A stretch of DNA of 64,000 nucleotides from Massilia sp. H-1 (GCA_024703915.1 CP087969.1:4650001-4714000); one strand, 5' to 3'. Counted from the first letter of the stretch, positions 30,494-42,198 are shown. Made by a program: numbers and translations. The notes: generated by a model not told the origin, from the sequence alone.

Positions 30494-32828
30494 ATGGTTG
30501 AAATTGAAATTGACGGTAAAAAAGTTGAGGTCCCACCGGGTTCGATGGTGATGGACGCAGCGAACAAGCTGGGTACCTATATCCCGCATTTCTGCTATCA
30601 CAAGAAATTGTCGATCGCTGCCAACTGCCGCATGTGCCTGGTGGAAGTAGAGAAGGCGCCCAAGCCTTTGCCTGCTTGCGCCACGCCGGTCTCGGCTTAG
30701 CATGATCGTGCGTTCGAACAGCGACAAGGCGGTTCAGGCGCAGAAATCGGTCATGGAATTCCTGCTGATTAATCACCCGCTCGACTGCCCGATCTGCGAT
30801 CAGGGCGGCGAATGCCAGTTGCAAGACTTGGCAGTGGGCTACGGCAAATCGACCTCGCGCTACGAAGAAGAAAAACGCGTCGTGCCGCCGAAAGATGCTT
30901 AAGCCCCGCTGATCTCGATGGAAGAGATGACCCGCTGCATCCACTGCACCCGTTGCGTACGTTTCGGCCAGGAAGTTGCTTAGGCGTGATGGAACTGGGC
31001 ATGCTGGGCCGCGGCGAACACGCCGAAATCACTTCCTTCGTCGGCAAGACCGTCGACTCCGAAGTGTCGGGCAACATGATCGACCTGTGCCCGGTCGGCG
31101 CTTTGACCTCCAAGCCGTTCCGCTACAGCGCCCGTACCTGGGAACTGTCGCGCCGCAAATCGGTCAGCCCGCACGATTCGCTCGGCTCGAACCTGATCGT
31201 CCAAGTCAAGGGCGGCAAAGTGATGCGCGTCCTGCCGCTGGAAAACGACGCGATCAACGAATGCTGGATCTCGGACAAAGACCGTTTCGCCTACGAAGCG
31301 CTGGACAATAATTCGCGCCTGACCAAGCCAATGCTCAAGCAGGGCGGCCAGTGGGCCGAGACCGACTGGCAGACCGCGCTCGAGTACGTGGCCCACGGCC
31401 TGCGCAACATCAAGCATGAACACGGCGCCGACAGCATTGCCGCCGTCGCCACCGCCCAGTCGACCGTGGAAGAACTGCATCTGCTGGCCAAGGCCATGCG
31501 CGGCATCGGTTCCGAGCACATCGACTTCCGCCTGCGCCAGAGCGACTTCGCGCTGGACGGCCAGGTCACCCCATGGCTGGGCATGCCGATCGCCGAACTG
31601 TCGACCGTACAGCGCGCGCTGATCGTCGGCTCCTTCCTGCGCAAGGATCACCCGCTGGTGGCCACCCGCCTGCGCGCCGCCGTCAAGGCCGGCGCCAAGC
31701 TGGCCATCGTGCACGGCTCGGACGACGAACTGCTGATCCCGACCGCCGCCAAGATGATCGCCGCCCCGTCCGACTGGCTGGCCGCCTTGTCGGAGATCGT
31801 AGTCGCTGTCGCTGCCGCCAAGGGCGTTGCCGCGCCAGCCGGTTTCGACAACATCAAGGCCTCGGATGCCGCGACCAAGGTTGCCGCCAATCTGAACGGC
31901 GAAGGTGGTGTGGTTCTGCTGGGTAATGCCGCAGCTCACCACCCTGGAAGCGTCGAAACTGCACGCTGCCGCGCAATGGATCGCCGCGCAAACCGGCGCC
32001 AAGTTCGGCTACCTGACGGAAGCAGCCAACACCGTCGGCGGCTACCTGGTCGGCGCCACCGCCAAGAACGCCGCGCCAGCCTTCGCCACGCCGAAAAAGC
32101 CTACGTGCTGCTGAACGCCGAACCGGAACTCGATGCGGCCAACCCGCAGCAAGCCCGCGCCGCCCTCGATGGCGCCGAGATGGTGGTCGTCATGTCCGCC
32201 TTCCAGCACGGCTTCGAGTACGCCGACGTGCTGCTGCCGATTTCGCCGTTCACGGAAACCTCGGGCACCTTCGTCAATTGCGAAGGCCGCGCGCAAAGTT
32301 TCAACGGTACCGTCAAGCCGCTCGGCGACACCCGCCCGGCCTGGAAAGTGCTGCGCGTGCTGGGCAACCTGCTGGGCGTGGCCGGTTTCGACTACGACAC
32401 GTCCGAAGCGATCCGCGACGAGCTGTTCGGCAAGGGCGTGACCGATCTGTCGGCCAAGCTGAACAACGTATCGAAAGCCGCCGTCTCGGCCGCCACCTTC
32501 GGTACCATGCCGCAGCGCTCGAACGTATCACCGACGTGCCGATCTACTTCGCCGACGCGATCGCGCGCCGTTCCGAGCCGCTCTTGCGCACGGCCGACGC
32601 CAACGCGCCGCTGGTGCAACTGCCGCAAGCCCTGGCCGACAAGCTGGGCGTGAAAGCGAAGCCAAGGTCAAGGTCACGCAGGGTTCCGGCTCGGCGATCC
32701 TGGTGGCCGGCGTCGATGCCCGCCTGCCTGCGAACGCGGTCCGTGTCTCGTCGTCGCATCCTGCAACCGCCACCCTGGGCGCGATGTTCGGTGCAATCCA
32801 AGTTGAAAAAGCAGGGGAGGGGAACTGA
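30494..32828 (+). CDS. nuoG: NADH-quinone oxidoreductase subunit G
   Basis: Largest peripheral subunit, about 778 residues. N-terminal 2Fe-2S domain with FCYHKKLSIAANCRMCLVEVE; His-Cys motif HPLDCPICDQGGECQLQD; 4Fe-4S ligands in RCIHCTRCVRFGQE; then a molybdopterin-oxidoreductase-like body (DLCPVGALTSKPFRY). Breaks: 30695-30701 (GCTTAGC), 30897-30904 (GCTTAAGC, giving an in-frame stop), 30978-30985 (GCTTAGGC), 31948 (extra G before GAAG), 32097, 32520 and 32660. An intact GCCGGC remains at 31688. Confidence 0.95.
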
Positions 32829-33917
32829 TGGCTCTGCCTGAAATGATCGATAGCGTCAACGCCTGGGGCGCGACCAATATCGGCTACGTATGGCCTTTGT
32901 TCTGGACCCTGGCCAAGATCATGTGCGTGATGTTGCCACTGATGGGCCTGGTTGCTTACGCCACCCTGTGGGAACGCAAGCTGATCGGCTGGATCCAGAT
33001 CCGTATCGGCCCCAACCGGGTCGGTCCTGCCGGTCTGCTGCAGCCGATCGCCGATGCATTGAAACTCTTGTTCAAGGAAATCGTGGTGCTTAAGCCAAGG
33101 CATCCGGCGGCCTGTTCATTCTCGGCCCGATCATGACCATCATGCTTAGGCCCTGGCCGCCTGGGTGGTCGTGCCTTTCGGTCCTGAAGTCGCGCTGGCG
33201 AATGTGAACGCTTCACTTGCTGCTGCTGATGGCGATCACCTCGATCGAGGTGTACGGCATCATCATCATTAGCTGGGCGTCGAACTCGAAATACTCGTTC
33301 ATGGGCGCCATGCGCGCTTCGGCCCAGATGATTTCCTACGAAATTCCGATCGGCTTCGTGCTGGTCGTGATTCTGATGGTCTCGGGCAGCCTGAACTTCT
33401 CCGACATCGTGGCTTAGCCAGGCCAAGGGCTGGGGCATCGAGCACGGTCTGAACTTCGTTTCCTGGAACGTGCTGCCGCTGTTGCCGCTGTTCGTCGTCT
33501 ACCTGACTTCCGGTCTGGCAGAGTGCAACCGCAGCCCGTTCGACGTCGTCGAAGGCGAGTCCGAAATCGTGGCTAAGCCACATGGTCGAATACTCGGGCA
33601 TGTCCTACGCGATGTTCATGCTGGCCGAATACGCCAACATGATCCTGATCGGCACCTTGGGTTCGATCATGTTCCTCGGCGGCTGGCATGCACCGTTCGC
33701 CTTCCTGGAATTCGGCGGCGCGTTCGGTGGCTTCTTCTGGCTGTTCGCCAAGGCCTTCCTGATCGTTTCGCTGTTCATCTGGGTGCGCGGTACTTTCCCT
33801 CGCTACCGTTATGACCAGATCATGCGCCTGGGCTGGAAAATCTTCATTCCAGTAACCCTGGTGTGGCTGGTACTGGTTGCAGGCGTGATGCAAACGTCCT
33901 GGAACATTTGGAAGTAA
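32828..33917 (+). CDS. nuoH: NADH-quinone oxidoreductase subunit H
   Basis: Eight-helix membrane subunit linking quinone site to proton channels, about 360 residues. Landmarks: ERKLIGWIQIRIGPNRVGP, RASAQMISYEI, and LAECNRSPFDVVEGESE, the acidic loop at the quinone chamber. Breaks at 33088-33095 (GCTTAAGC), 33144-33151 (GCTTAGGC), about 33210, 33412-33418 (GCTTAGC) and 33572-33578 (GCTAAGC). Near 33268 an in-frame change yields ISW where the family has IAGW. Confidence 0.95.
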
Positions 33918-33929
33918 GGAACAGGAACA

Positions 33930-34420
33930 ATGACTCAGATTAAAGATTTTTTCAGCAGCATGCTGCTGGTCGAACTGTTCAAAGGCCTGGCGCTGACCGG
34001 CAAGTACATGTTCGCCCGCAAGATCACGGTGCAGTACCCGGAAGAGAAGACCCCGATGTCGCCTCGTTTCCGCGGTCTGCACGCGCTGCGCCGCTATCCG
34101 AATGGCGAAGAACGCTGCATCGCCTGCAAATTGTGCGAAGCGGTGTGCCCGGCCATGGCCATCACGATCGAATCGGAACAGCGCGACGACGGTTCGCGCC
34201 GTACCACGCGCATACGACATCGACCTGACCAAGTGCATCTTCTGCGGTTTCTGCGAAGAATCCTGCCCGGTCGATTCGATCGTTGAAACGCACGTACTGG
34301 AATACCACGGCGAAAAACGTGGCGACCTGTACTACACGAAAGAGATGTTGCTGGCTGTCGGCGACCGCTACAGAAGGCGACATCGCCGCTGCCCGCGCAG
34401 CCGATGCGCCTTACCGTTAA
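33930..34420 (+). CDS. nuoI: NADH-quinone oxidoreductase subunit I
   Basis: About 162 residues with two 4Fe-4S clusters (N6a/b), ligands in CIACKLCEAVCP and CIFCGFCEESCP. Breaks near 34210 (extra A in TRYDID) and 34372 (extra A before GAAG in RYEGD). Confidence 0.95.
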
Positions 34421-34441
34421 TCGCAAGTCACTGGGTTAGTT

Positions 34442-35088
34442 ATGGACTTTAAAACTATTTTGTTCTACGCGTTTTCGCTGATCATGCTGTTCGCGGCGGT
34501 GCGCGTCATTACCGCCTGGAACCCGGTTCACGCCGCGCTGTTCCTCGTGCTCGCGTTCTTCAACGCGGCTTAAGCATCTGGATGCTGTTGCAGGCCGAAT
34601 TCCTGGCCATCGTGCTGGTCCTGGTCTACGTGGGCGCCGTCATGGTGCTGTTCCTGTTCGTCGTGATGATGCTCGACATTAATATCGACAAGATGCGGGA
34701 GGGCTTCTGGTCCTATCTGCCGCTCGCGCTCGGTATCGGCATCGTGATCATCTTCGAAATGGCCGCCATCCTGTGGCGCGGTTTCCTCGATTTCGAGCTA
34801 AGCCAATGCCGCGGCCGCTGCCAACATCGGCGGCACCAAGGAACTGGGCCTCTTGATCTACACGAAGTACATTTACGGCTTTGAAATTGCCGCAGCGATT
34901 TTGCTGGTGGCGATCATTGCCGCCGTGGCACTGACCCTGCGCAAGCGCAAGGACACCAAGGCCTTCAACCCGGGCGACGCGGTCCGCGTCAAGCGTGCAA
35001 CGACCGCCTGCGCATCGTCAAGATGACGGCCGTGGACCAGAAGGCCATCGACGCGGCCGCGCTGGCCGCCGCCGAAGCCCAGGCCTAA
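34442..35088 (+). CDS. nuoJ: NADH-quinone oxidoreductase subunit J
   Basis: Five-helix membrane subunit; EAFLAIVLVLVYVGAVMVLFLF-type segment with the essential pi-bulge helix is visible (LVLVYVGAVMVLFLFVVMML). Breaks at 34568-34575 (GCTTAAGC for GCCGGC), 34797 (CTAAGC) and 35000. The TAA at 35086 lies in GCCTAAGC; restoring GCCGGC would extend the protein by GKETK to a TAA overlapping the nuoK start, which is equally plausible. Confidence 0.93.
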
Positions 35089-35104
35089 GCAAGGAGACCA
35101 AATA

Positions 35105-35413
35105 ATGACTTTATCGCTCACACACTATCTGATCCTGGGCGCGATGCTGTTCATGATCTCGATCGTCGGCATTTTCCTGAACCGCAAGAACGTCATCGTC
35201 CTGCTGATGGCCATCGAACTGATGCTGCTGGCAGTGAACATGAACTTCATCGCCTTCTCCCACTACCTGGGCGACGCGGCGGGGCAGATCTTTGTCTTCT
35301 TCATCCTGACCGTGGCGGCTGCCGAATCGGCAATCGGCCTCACGATCCTGGTGGTCATGTTCCGGAATCTGGACACCATCAATGTGGAAGACCTGGACAG
35401 GCTCAAAGGCTAA
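35105..35413 (+). CDS. nuoK: NADH-quinone oxidoreductase subunit K
   Basis: 102-residue, three-helix subunit; unbroken. Conserved MLFMISIVGIFLNRKNVIVL and the membrane glutamate in LLMAIELMLLAVNMNF. AAGGAG precedes the ATG. Confidence 0.97.
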   Translation: MTLSLTHYLILGAMLFMISIVGIFLNRKNVIVLLMAIELMLLAVNMNFIAFSHYLGDAAGQIFVFFILTVAAAESAIGLTILVVMFRNLDTINVEDLDRLKG

Positions 35414-35464
35414 GTTTTCGGCGATCTCGGTTATAACTCGAATACATAACGATTAAGGTTCAAC

Positions 35465-37569
35465 ATGGCGGGGCAACTTCTAAACCCTAACCTCCTTCTT
35501 GCCGTCCCACTGGCGCCGCTGGCTGGCGCAGTGATCGCTCTACTTGTTCGGTACTAAGTTCTTCGGCAATATGGTCGGCCGCAAGACGTCGCATACGGTG
35601 ACGATTCTTGGCGTGCTGATCGCGCTGATCCTGTCGCTGCAGACGCTCATGGCGGTGCTCGACGGCGCCAGCTTCAACGGCACCGTCTACAACTGGATGA
35701 CGGTCGGCTCGCTGAAGATGGAAGTCGGCTTCCAGATCGACGCCCTGTCGGCGATGATGATGTGCGTGGTGACCTTCGTGTCGCTGATGGTGCACATCTA
35801 CACCATCGGCTACATGGCCGACGACGAAGGCTACAACCGCTTTCTTCGCCTACATCTCGCTGTTCACGTTCTCGATGCTGATGCTGGTCATGGCGAACAA
35901 CTTCCTGCAGCTGTTCTTCGGCTGGGAAGCGGTGGGCCTGGTTTCCTATCTCTTGATCGGTTTCTGGTACACCCGTCCGACCGCGATCTTCGCCAACATG
36001 AAGGCCTTCCTGGTCAACCGCGTGGGCGACTTCGGCTTCATCCTCGGCATTGGCCTCTTGCTGGCGTTTGCTTAAGCTCCATGAATTACCAGGAAGTGTT
36101 TGCCAAGCGCGAAGCGCTGGCCCTGATGACCCTGCCGGGCACCGACTGGATGCTGCTGTCGGTGGCCTGTATCTGCCTGTTCATCGGCGCGATGGGCAAA
36201 TCGGCCCAGTTCCCGCTGCACGTCTGGCTGCCTGACTCGATGGAAGGCCCGACCCCCGATCTCCGCACTGATCCACGCCGCGACCATGGTCACGGCCGGT
36301 ATCTTCATGGTGGCCCGCATGTCGCCGCTGTTCGAACTGTCCGACACCGCGCTGTCCTTCGTGCTGGTGATCGGCTCGATCACTGCGCTGTTCATGGGCT
36401 TCCTGGGCATCATCCAGAACGACATCAAGCGCGTGGTCGCTTACTCGACCCTGTCGCAGCTCGGCTACATGACCGTGGCGCTCGGCTCGTCCGCCTACTC
36501 GGTGGCCGTGTTCCACCTGATGACCCACGCCTTCTTCAAGGCGCTGCTGTTCCTTGGCGCCTAGCTCGGTCATCATCGGCATGCACCACGACCAGGACAT
36601 CCGCAACATGGGCGGCCTGCGCAAGTACATGCCGATCACCTGGTTCACCGCGCTGCTGGGCTCCCTGGCCCTGATCGGCACGCCGTTCTTCTCGGGCTTC
36701 TACTCGAAGGACAGCATCATCGAAGCGGCACACGCGACCCATATCTGGGGCGCGGGCTTTGCCAACTTCGCCGTGCTGGCTTGCGCGTGTTCGTCACCGC
36801 GTTCTACTCGTTCCGCATGTACTTCCTGGTGTTCCACGGGGAAGAGCGTTTCGGCAAGGCGAGTACGCATGACCACAGCCACGGCCACGATTCGGATGCC
36901 CACGAGGAATCGCATGCCGATTCCGATCATGACGACCATCACCACCACGGTCTGGCGCCGGGCGAGAAACCGCACGAGTCGCCGCTGGTCGTGACGCTGC
37001 CGCTGATCCTGCTGGCCATTCCATCGGTCCTCATCGGCGCGATGACCATCGGTCCTATGCTGCACGGCGACTTCTTCAAGGGCGTGATCTTCGTCGGCGA
37101 GAACCACCATGCGATGCACGAACTGAGCGAAGAATTCCACGGCTGGGCCCAGATGGCCATCCACGGCCTGTCGACGCTGCCGTTCTGGCTGGCCGCTGCC
37201 GGTGTCGCTTCTGCCTACTACTGCTACATGGTCAATCAGCGCGTACCAGCCTGGTTCTATGCCAAGTTCAAGGCCCTGCACACCCTGCTGGACAACAAGT
37301 ACTACATGGACAAGTTCAACGAAGTGGTGTTCGCCGGTGGCGCGCGCCTGCTCGGCGGCGGCCTGTGGAACTTCGGCGACAAGAAGCTGATCGATGGCCT
37401 GCTGGTCAACGGCAGTGCGAAGATGGTGGGCTGGATCTCGTCCATCGTGCGCACCGGCCAGACCGGCTACATCTATCACTATGCGTTCGTGATGATCATC
37501 GGCGTGCTCGCTTCGCTGATGTACTTCCTCCCGTCGCTGAAGTACTTCCTCTCGCTGTGGCACGCTTAA
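35465..37569 (+). CDS. nuoL: NADH-quinone oxidoreductase subunit L
   Basis: Distal antiporter-like proton pump with the long lateral helix; about 695 residues. Landmarks: FFGWEAVGLVSYLLIGFWY with the key Glu, GKSAQFPLHVWLPDSMEGPTP, and MTHAFFKALLFLGAGSV with the membrane Lys. Between helices near residue 480 lies a His/Asp-rich loop at 36866-36950 containing HDHSHGHDSD and DHDDHHHH. Breaks near 35530, 35843, 36070-36077 (GCTTAAGC), 36255, 36559-36565 (GCCTAGC) and 36780. Confidence 0.95.
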
Positions 37570-37594
37570 TCAGACACGCAAAGACAACGACAAC

Positions 37595-39094
37595 ATGATG
37601 CAGTCTATCTCTACACTACCTCCGTATCTGAGCCTGGCGATCTGGCTCCCGATCGCCTTTGGCGCGATGATCCTGTTCATCGGCCGCGACGAGAAGCCGG
37701 GCCTGACCCGCTGGCTCTCGCTGGCCGGGGCCATCGTCAGCTTCCTGGTCACGATTCCGCTGCTGTGCAACTTCGACAATGCCGCCCACGGCATGCAGTT
37801 CGTCGAAAGCGCCGTGGATCGGCCAGTTCAACATTTTCTATTCGCTCGCCGTTGACGGCCTGTCGCTGTGGTTCGTGCCGCTGACCGCCTTCATCACCGT
37901 GATCGTCGTGATCTCGGCCTGGGAAGTGATCGAGAAGCGCGTGGCCCAGTACATGGGTGCCTTCCTGATCCTGTCCGGCCTGATGATCGGCGTGTTCACC
38001 GCGATGGACGGCCTGCTGTTCTACTTCTTCTTCGAAGCGACCCTGATCCCGATGTACATCATCATCGGTATCTGGGGTGGTGCGGACCGCGTGTACGCAT
38101 CGTTCAAGTTCTTCCTGTACACCTTCCTCGGTTCGCTCCTGACCCTGGTCGCCATCATCTACCTGTACAACGCATCGGGCAGCTTCAACATCCTCGACTG
38201 GCACCAGCTGCCGCTGACGATGAAAGAGCAGACCCTGATCTTCCTGGCCTTCCTGGCGGCGTTCGCGGTCAAGGTGCCGATGTTCCCGGTCCACACCTGG
38301 CTGCCGGACGTCCACGTCGAAGCGCCGACCGGCGGCTCCGCCGTGCTGGCCGCGATCATGCTGGAAGCTGGGCGCGTACGGCTTCCTGCGGTTCTCGCTG
38401 CCGATCACGCCTGACGCATCGCATTCGATGGGCCCGTTCATCATCACCCTGTCGCTGATCGCCGTGATCTACATCGGCCTGGTCGCACTGGTCCAGAAGG
38501 ACATGAAAAAACCTGGTCGCCTACTCGTCGATCGCGCACATGGGCTTCGTGACCCTGGGCTTCTTCATGTTCAACGCGATGTCGGTGCAGGGCGGTATCG
38601 TGCAAATGATCTCGCACGGCTTCATCTCGGGCGCGATGTTCCTGTGTATCGGCGTGCTGTACGACCGCATGCACTCGCGCCAGATCGCCGACTACGGAGG
38701 GGTGGTCAACACCATGCCGAAGTTCGCCGCCTTCATCGTGCTGTTCTCGATGGCCAACTGCGGCCTGCCAGCGACCTCCGGTTTCGTGGGCGAATTCATG
38801 GTGATCCTGGGCGCGGTCCAGTTCAACTTCTGGATCGGCATGCTGGCCGCCACCGCCCTGATCTTCGGCGCGGCTTACTCGCTGTGGATGGTCAAGCGCG
38901 TGGTGTTCGGCGAGATCGCCAACGACCATGTGAAAGAGCTGGTTGACCTGAACAAGCGCGAATTCCTGATGCTGGGGATCCTGGCGATCGCCGTGATTGC
39001 GATGGGCCTGTATCCGGCGCCATTTACCGACACGATGCAAACCTCGGTCGTGGACCTGCTCCAGCATGTCTCCGTGTCGAAACTGCCGCACTAA
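37595..39094 (+). CDS. nuoM: NADH-quinone oxidoreductase subunit M
   Basis: Antiporter-like proton pump, about 500 residues. FYFFFEATLIPMYIIIGIWGG holds the key Glu, KVPMFPVHTWLPDVHVEAPTG the Lys region, and HMGFVTLGFF the later channel. Breaks near 37815, 38363 (extra G before GAAG in MLKLGAYGF) and 38512 (extra C in MKKLVAYSS). Confidence 0.96.
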
Positions 39095-39102
39095 AACAGA
39101 CT

Positions 39103-40599
39103 ATGATCGAAACTACCAATCCCAACCTGATCCCGGTATCCGCCGAAATCTTCCTGCTGATCGCCGCTTCGGCGATTCTGCTGATCGACATGTTCCTGTC
39201 GGAGTCGAAGCGCGCTGACCTACTACATGTCGCTGGCGACGCTGTTCGTGTGCGCCTACCTGACCTGGATCGATTATTCAGGCTTAAGCACCACCGTCTA
39301 CACCTTCAATAACATGTTCGTGTCGGACCCGATGTCGAACCTGCTCAAGCTGTTCACCTACCTCGCGGTCGGCATCACCCTGATCTACTCGCGCCAGTAT
39401 GCGGGCGAGCGGGGCATGTTGTCGGGTAACCTGGGCGGCGAGTTCTACGTGCTGGCCCTGTTCGCCATGCTGGGCCAGATGATCATGATCTCCGGTAACA
39501 ACATGCTGGCGATTTACCTCGGCCTGGAACTGATGTCGCTGTCGCTGTACGCGCTGGTCGCGCTGCGCCACGATCACGCCACCTCGACCGAAGCGTCGAT
39601 GAAGTACTTCATCCTCGGCGCGCTCGCATCCGGCTTCCTGCTGTATGGTATTTCGATGCTGTACGGCGCCACCGGTTCGCTCGACATCACCGATATCGCC
39701 CGCGTCGCCTCCGGCGCCACCGCCAACCACACGATCCTCGTGTTCGGCGTGGTGTTCATCGTTGCTTAAGCCTGGCCTTCAAACTGGGCGCGGTACCGTT
39801 CCACATGTGGGTACCGGACGTGTATCAGGGTTCGCCAACGGCCGTCACGCTGCTGCTGGGCGCGGCGCCGAAACTGGCCGCGTTTGCGATCTGCATCCGC
39901 ATCCTGGTCGAAGGCCTGCTGCCGATGGCAGTGGACTGGCAGCAGATGCTGATGGTGCTGGCCGTGATGTCGCTGGCGATCGGTAACCTGACCGCCATCG
40001 CCCAAACGAACCTCAAGCGCATGCTCGCTTACTCGACCATCGCCCAAACCGGCTTCGTGCTGCTTGGCCTGATGGCCGAGCGTGGTGGGCGGCCAGGCCG
40101 ACAACGCGGCTGCCGCATACAGCTCGGCGATGTACTACTCAATCACCTACGTGCTGACCACCCTGGGCACCTTCGGCGTCATCATGCTGCTGGCGCGCGC
40201 TACTTCGAAGCCGAAGAACTGGCCGACTTCAAGGGCCTGTCCAAGCGCAGCCCGTGGTTCGCGGCCGTGATGTCGATCCTGCTGTTCTCGCTGGTTGGCG
40301 TGCCGCCGATGATGGGCTTCGCCGCCAAGTTCGCGGTGCTGCAGGCAGTGCTGACCACCGGCGCCGTGTGGCTGACCGTGGTCGTGGTACTGTTCTCGCT
40401 GATCGGCGCTTACTACTACCTGCGCGTGGTCAAGGTTATGTGGTTCGACGAGCCGACCGAAACCGCCGCCCTGGCCGTACCGTTCGACATGCGCGCCACC
40501 CTGACCGTCAACGGCATCGCCGTGGTCGTGCTGGGCATCTACGCCGGTCCTCTGCTGGCAGCCTGCATGCGCGCGATGAGTGCCACGCTCGGTTCTTAA
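39103..40599 (+). CDS. nuoN: NADH-quinone oxidoreductase subunit N
   Basis: Third antiporter-like pump, about 500 residues. Landmarks: AIYLGLELMSLSLYALVAL (Glu), FKLGAVPFHMWVPDVYQGSPT (Lys) and KRMLAYSTIAQTGF. Breaks near 39221, 39764-39771 (GCTTAAGC), 40080 (GCCGAGC for GCCGGC in MAGVVGG) and 40200 (GCTAC where ARAGFEAEEL needs GCCGGC). A natural in-frame GCTTAAGC at 39292 encodes part of SGLSTT. Confidence 0.95.
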
Positions 40600-40610
40600 A
40601 TCGGCGCCTG

Positions 40611-40916
40611 ATGGATGTAACATTCTCAAGCTGGTTGGTGATCGCCGTCGCACTGGTGCTCGCCAACCTGCCGTTCCTGAATGAGTCCCTGTTCGGCTTC
40701 ATTCGCCTGCCCAATCCGGTCAAGCCTGCCTGGGCGCGCGTGGGTGAGCTGCTTGTCTTATACTTTGTCACTGGCGCGCTTGCGTACGCACTCGAAGCCC
40801 GGATCGGCAATGTCTTCACCCAGGTCAAAGAGTTCTACATGATCACGGTACCCCTGTTCGCGGTACTGGGCTTCCCGGGATTTGTCCTGCGCTACCTGCG
40901 CAAGCGCCACCCCTAA
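40611..40916 (+). CDS. DUF2818 small membrane protein
   Basis: 101 residues with three hydrophobic segments (LVIAVALVLANLPFL, LLVLYFVTGALAYALEA, MITVPLFAVLGFPGFVLRYL). It follows nuoN by 12 bases, a conserved position in Burkholderiales, so a role with complex I is likely but untested. Unbroken. Confidence 0.85.
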   Translation: MDVTFSSWLVIAVALVLANLPFLNESLFGFIRLPNPVKPAWARVGELLVLYFVTGALAYALEARIGNVFTQVKEFYMITVPLFAVLGFPGFVLRYLRKRHP

Positions 40917-40933
40917 TTTCATCAGGAGCGGGC

Positions 40934-41492
40934 ATGGATTCGCAGCTCAAAGAAACCCGTATCGACGGAGAAGTCGCCTATGACGGCGGCTTTCTCAAGG
41001 TCTCGCGCGACCGCGTGCGCCTGCCCAACGAGGCCGTCACCTTCCGCGAATACATCCGCCATCCCGGCGCGGTGGTGATCCTGCCCGTGTTCGACGACGG
41101 CCGGGTGCTGCTCGAACGCCAGTTCCGCTATCCGCTGGGGCGCGTGTTCATCGAATTCCCGGCCGGGAAAATCGATCCGGGCGAAGAACCGCTCGCTTGC
41201 GCCCGGCGCGAACTGCAGGAAGAAACCGGCTACATGGCCGACAGCTGGCAGTTCGTCAGCACGATCCACAACGCGATTGCCTACTCGGACGAGCACCTCG
41301 ACATGTTCGTCGCGCGCGGCCTGACGGCTCTACCCGCGCCAGCTCGACGACAACGAATTCCTCGACATCTTCACCGCCAGCATCCCGGAACTGCTGGAGA
41401 TGGTACGCAGCGGCCAGGTCACGGACGTCAAGACCATCATCGGCGCGTTCTGGCTGGAAAAACTTGCTGCAGGCAACTGGATCCCGGAGTAG
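40934..41492 (+). CDS. NUDIX hydrolase, ADP-ribose pyrophosphatase type
   Basis: About 185 residues. The Nudix box Gx5Ex7REUxEExGU is visible as GKIDPGEEPLACARRELQEE then TGY. ADP-ribose hydrolysis is inferred from resemblance to NudF (HPGAVVILPVFDDGRVLLERQFRYP). One break near 41330 (TAAPRQLDDNEFLD). Probably in the nuo transcript; ADP-ribose clearance fits NADH metabolism. Confidence 0.85.
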
Positions 41493-41499
41493 GGCCGCC

Positions 41500-42195
41500 A
41501 TGCGCTTCCTGCTGCTCCTCGTGCTTGGGCTGAGCTGCAACAGCGCCGTGGCAGGGCGGGGCTTTTTCCAGGCCATGTGCGAAGACAAGATGAAGCCATG
41601 CCACTGCGGTCGTCCGAAGCCAGTCGAACGGCTATTCGATCGACAACACCGTGTCGTTCCGCCAATTGCCCACCAAGACACAGAACCGGCCGCTTACCAA
41701 TGGCTACGTGCTGGGCCTGACGGTCACCAAGTACGGCGCGCGCATCGCCTACCGCACCAACATCATGCGCAATCCCGTCTCGCACTACGAGTGCACGACC
41801 GCCGAAATCGAGGTCAACATGGCCTACGAGCCGACCGTGATTTACATCGGCAAGGAATTCCAGCCGGGCACCTGTGCATACGGGGAAATTCTTGCTCATG
41901 AGATGCGCCATCTCAACACCTATTTCGATCAATTGCCGAAAGTGGAAGCAGTGGTCCGCGCCGCGCTCGAGCGCCGTTTTTCGGGCAAGGCCGTGTATGG
42001 GCCGCCCGGGCAGGCCGAAGCGGCCCTCAAGCGCGAGATCGACGAAGTCTGGGGGCCGTACTTCAACGCCCAGATGAAAAGGCGGACCAGGCGCACGATG
42101 CGATCGACACGCCACAAGAATATGCGCGACTGAGCAGAGTTTGCAAAGGTGAGGTACAGTCCTTTATAGCACCAGTCGCATCAACGAGCCCATAA
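41500..42195 (+). CDS. Secreted protein with HExxH motif, putative metallopeptidase
   Basis: About 231 residues after correction. Signal peptide MRFLLLLVLGLSCNSAVA, cysteine cluster CEDKMKPCHC, a beta-rich middle (NGYVLGLTVTKYGARIAYRT), then ILAHEMRHLNTYFDQLP, a zincin-like HExxH near residue 140. Family not certain. Breaks near 41625 and 42075 (A-run one short). Restoring the latter extends the protein past the literal stop (42133) to TAA at 42193 with another Cys, four bases before ispD. Confidence 0.65.
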
Positions 42196-42198
42196 AAC

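Noticed and set aside
30897..30904. Programmed frameshift, stop read-through or recoding at GCTTAAGC
   Set aside because: The string appears in unrelated genes and always restores family sequence when replaced by GCCGGC; no stem-loop or slippery site is associated.
39292..39299. GCTTAAGC in nuoN as another corrupted site
   Set aside because: Here it is in frame and encodes part of SGLSTT; replacing it would break the gene. The same holds for GCTAAGC at about 4250 in the antiporter.
25982..40599. Complex I genes read as pseudogenes in a decaying genome
   Set aside because: Nearly every nuo gene is broken, but always by 1-3 bases at recurrent motifs, with full conservation on both sides. Real decay would not be confined to one motif.
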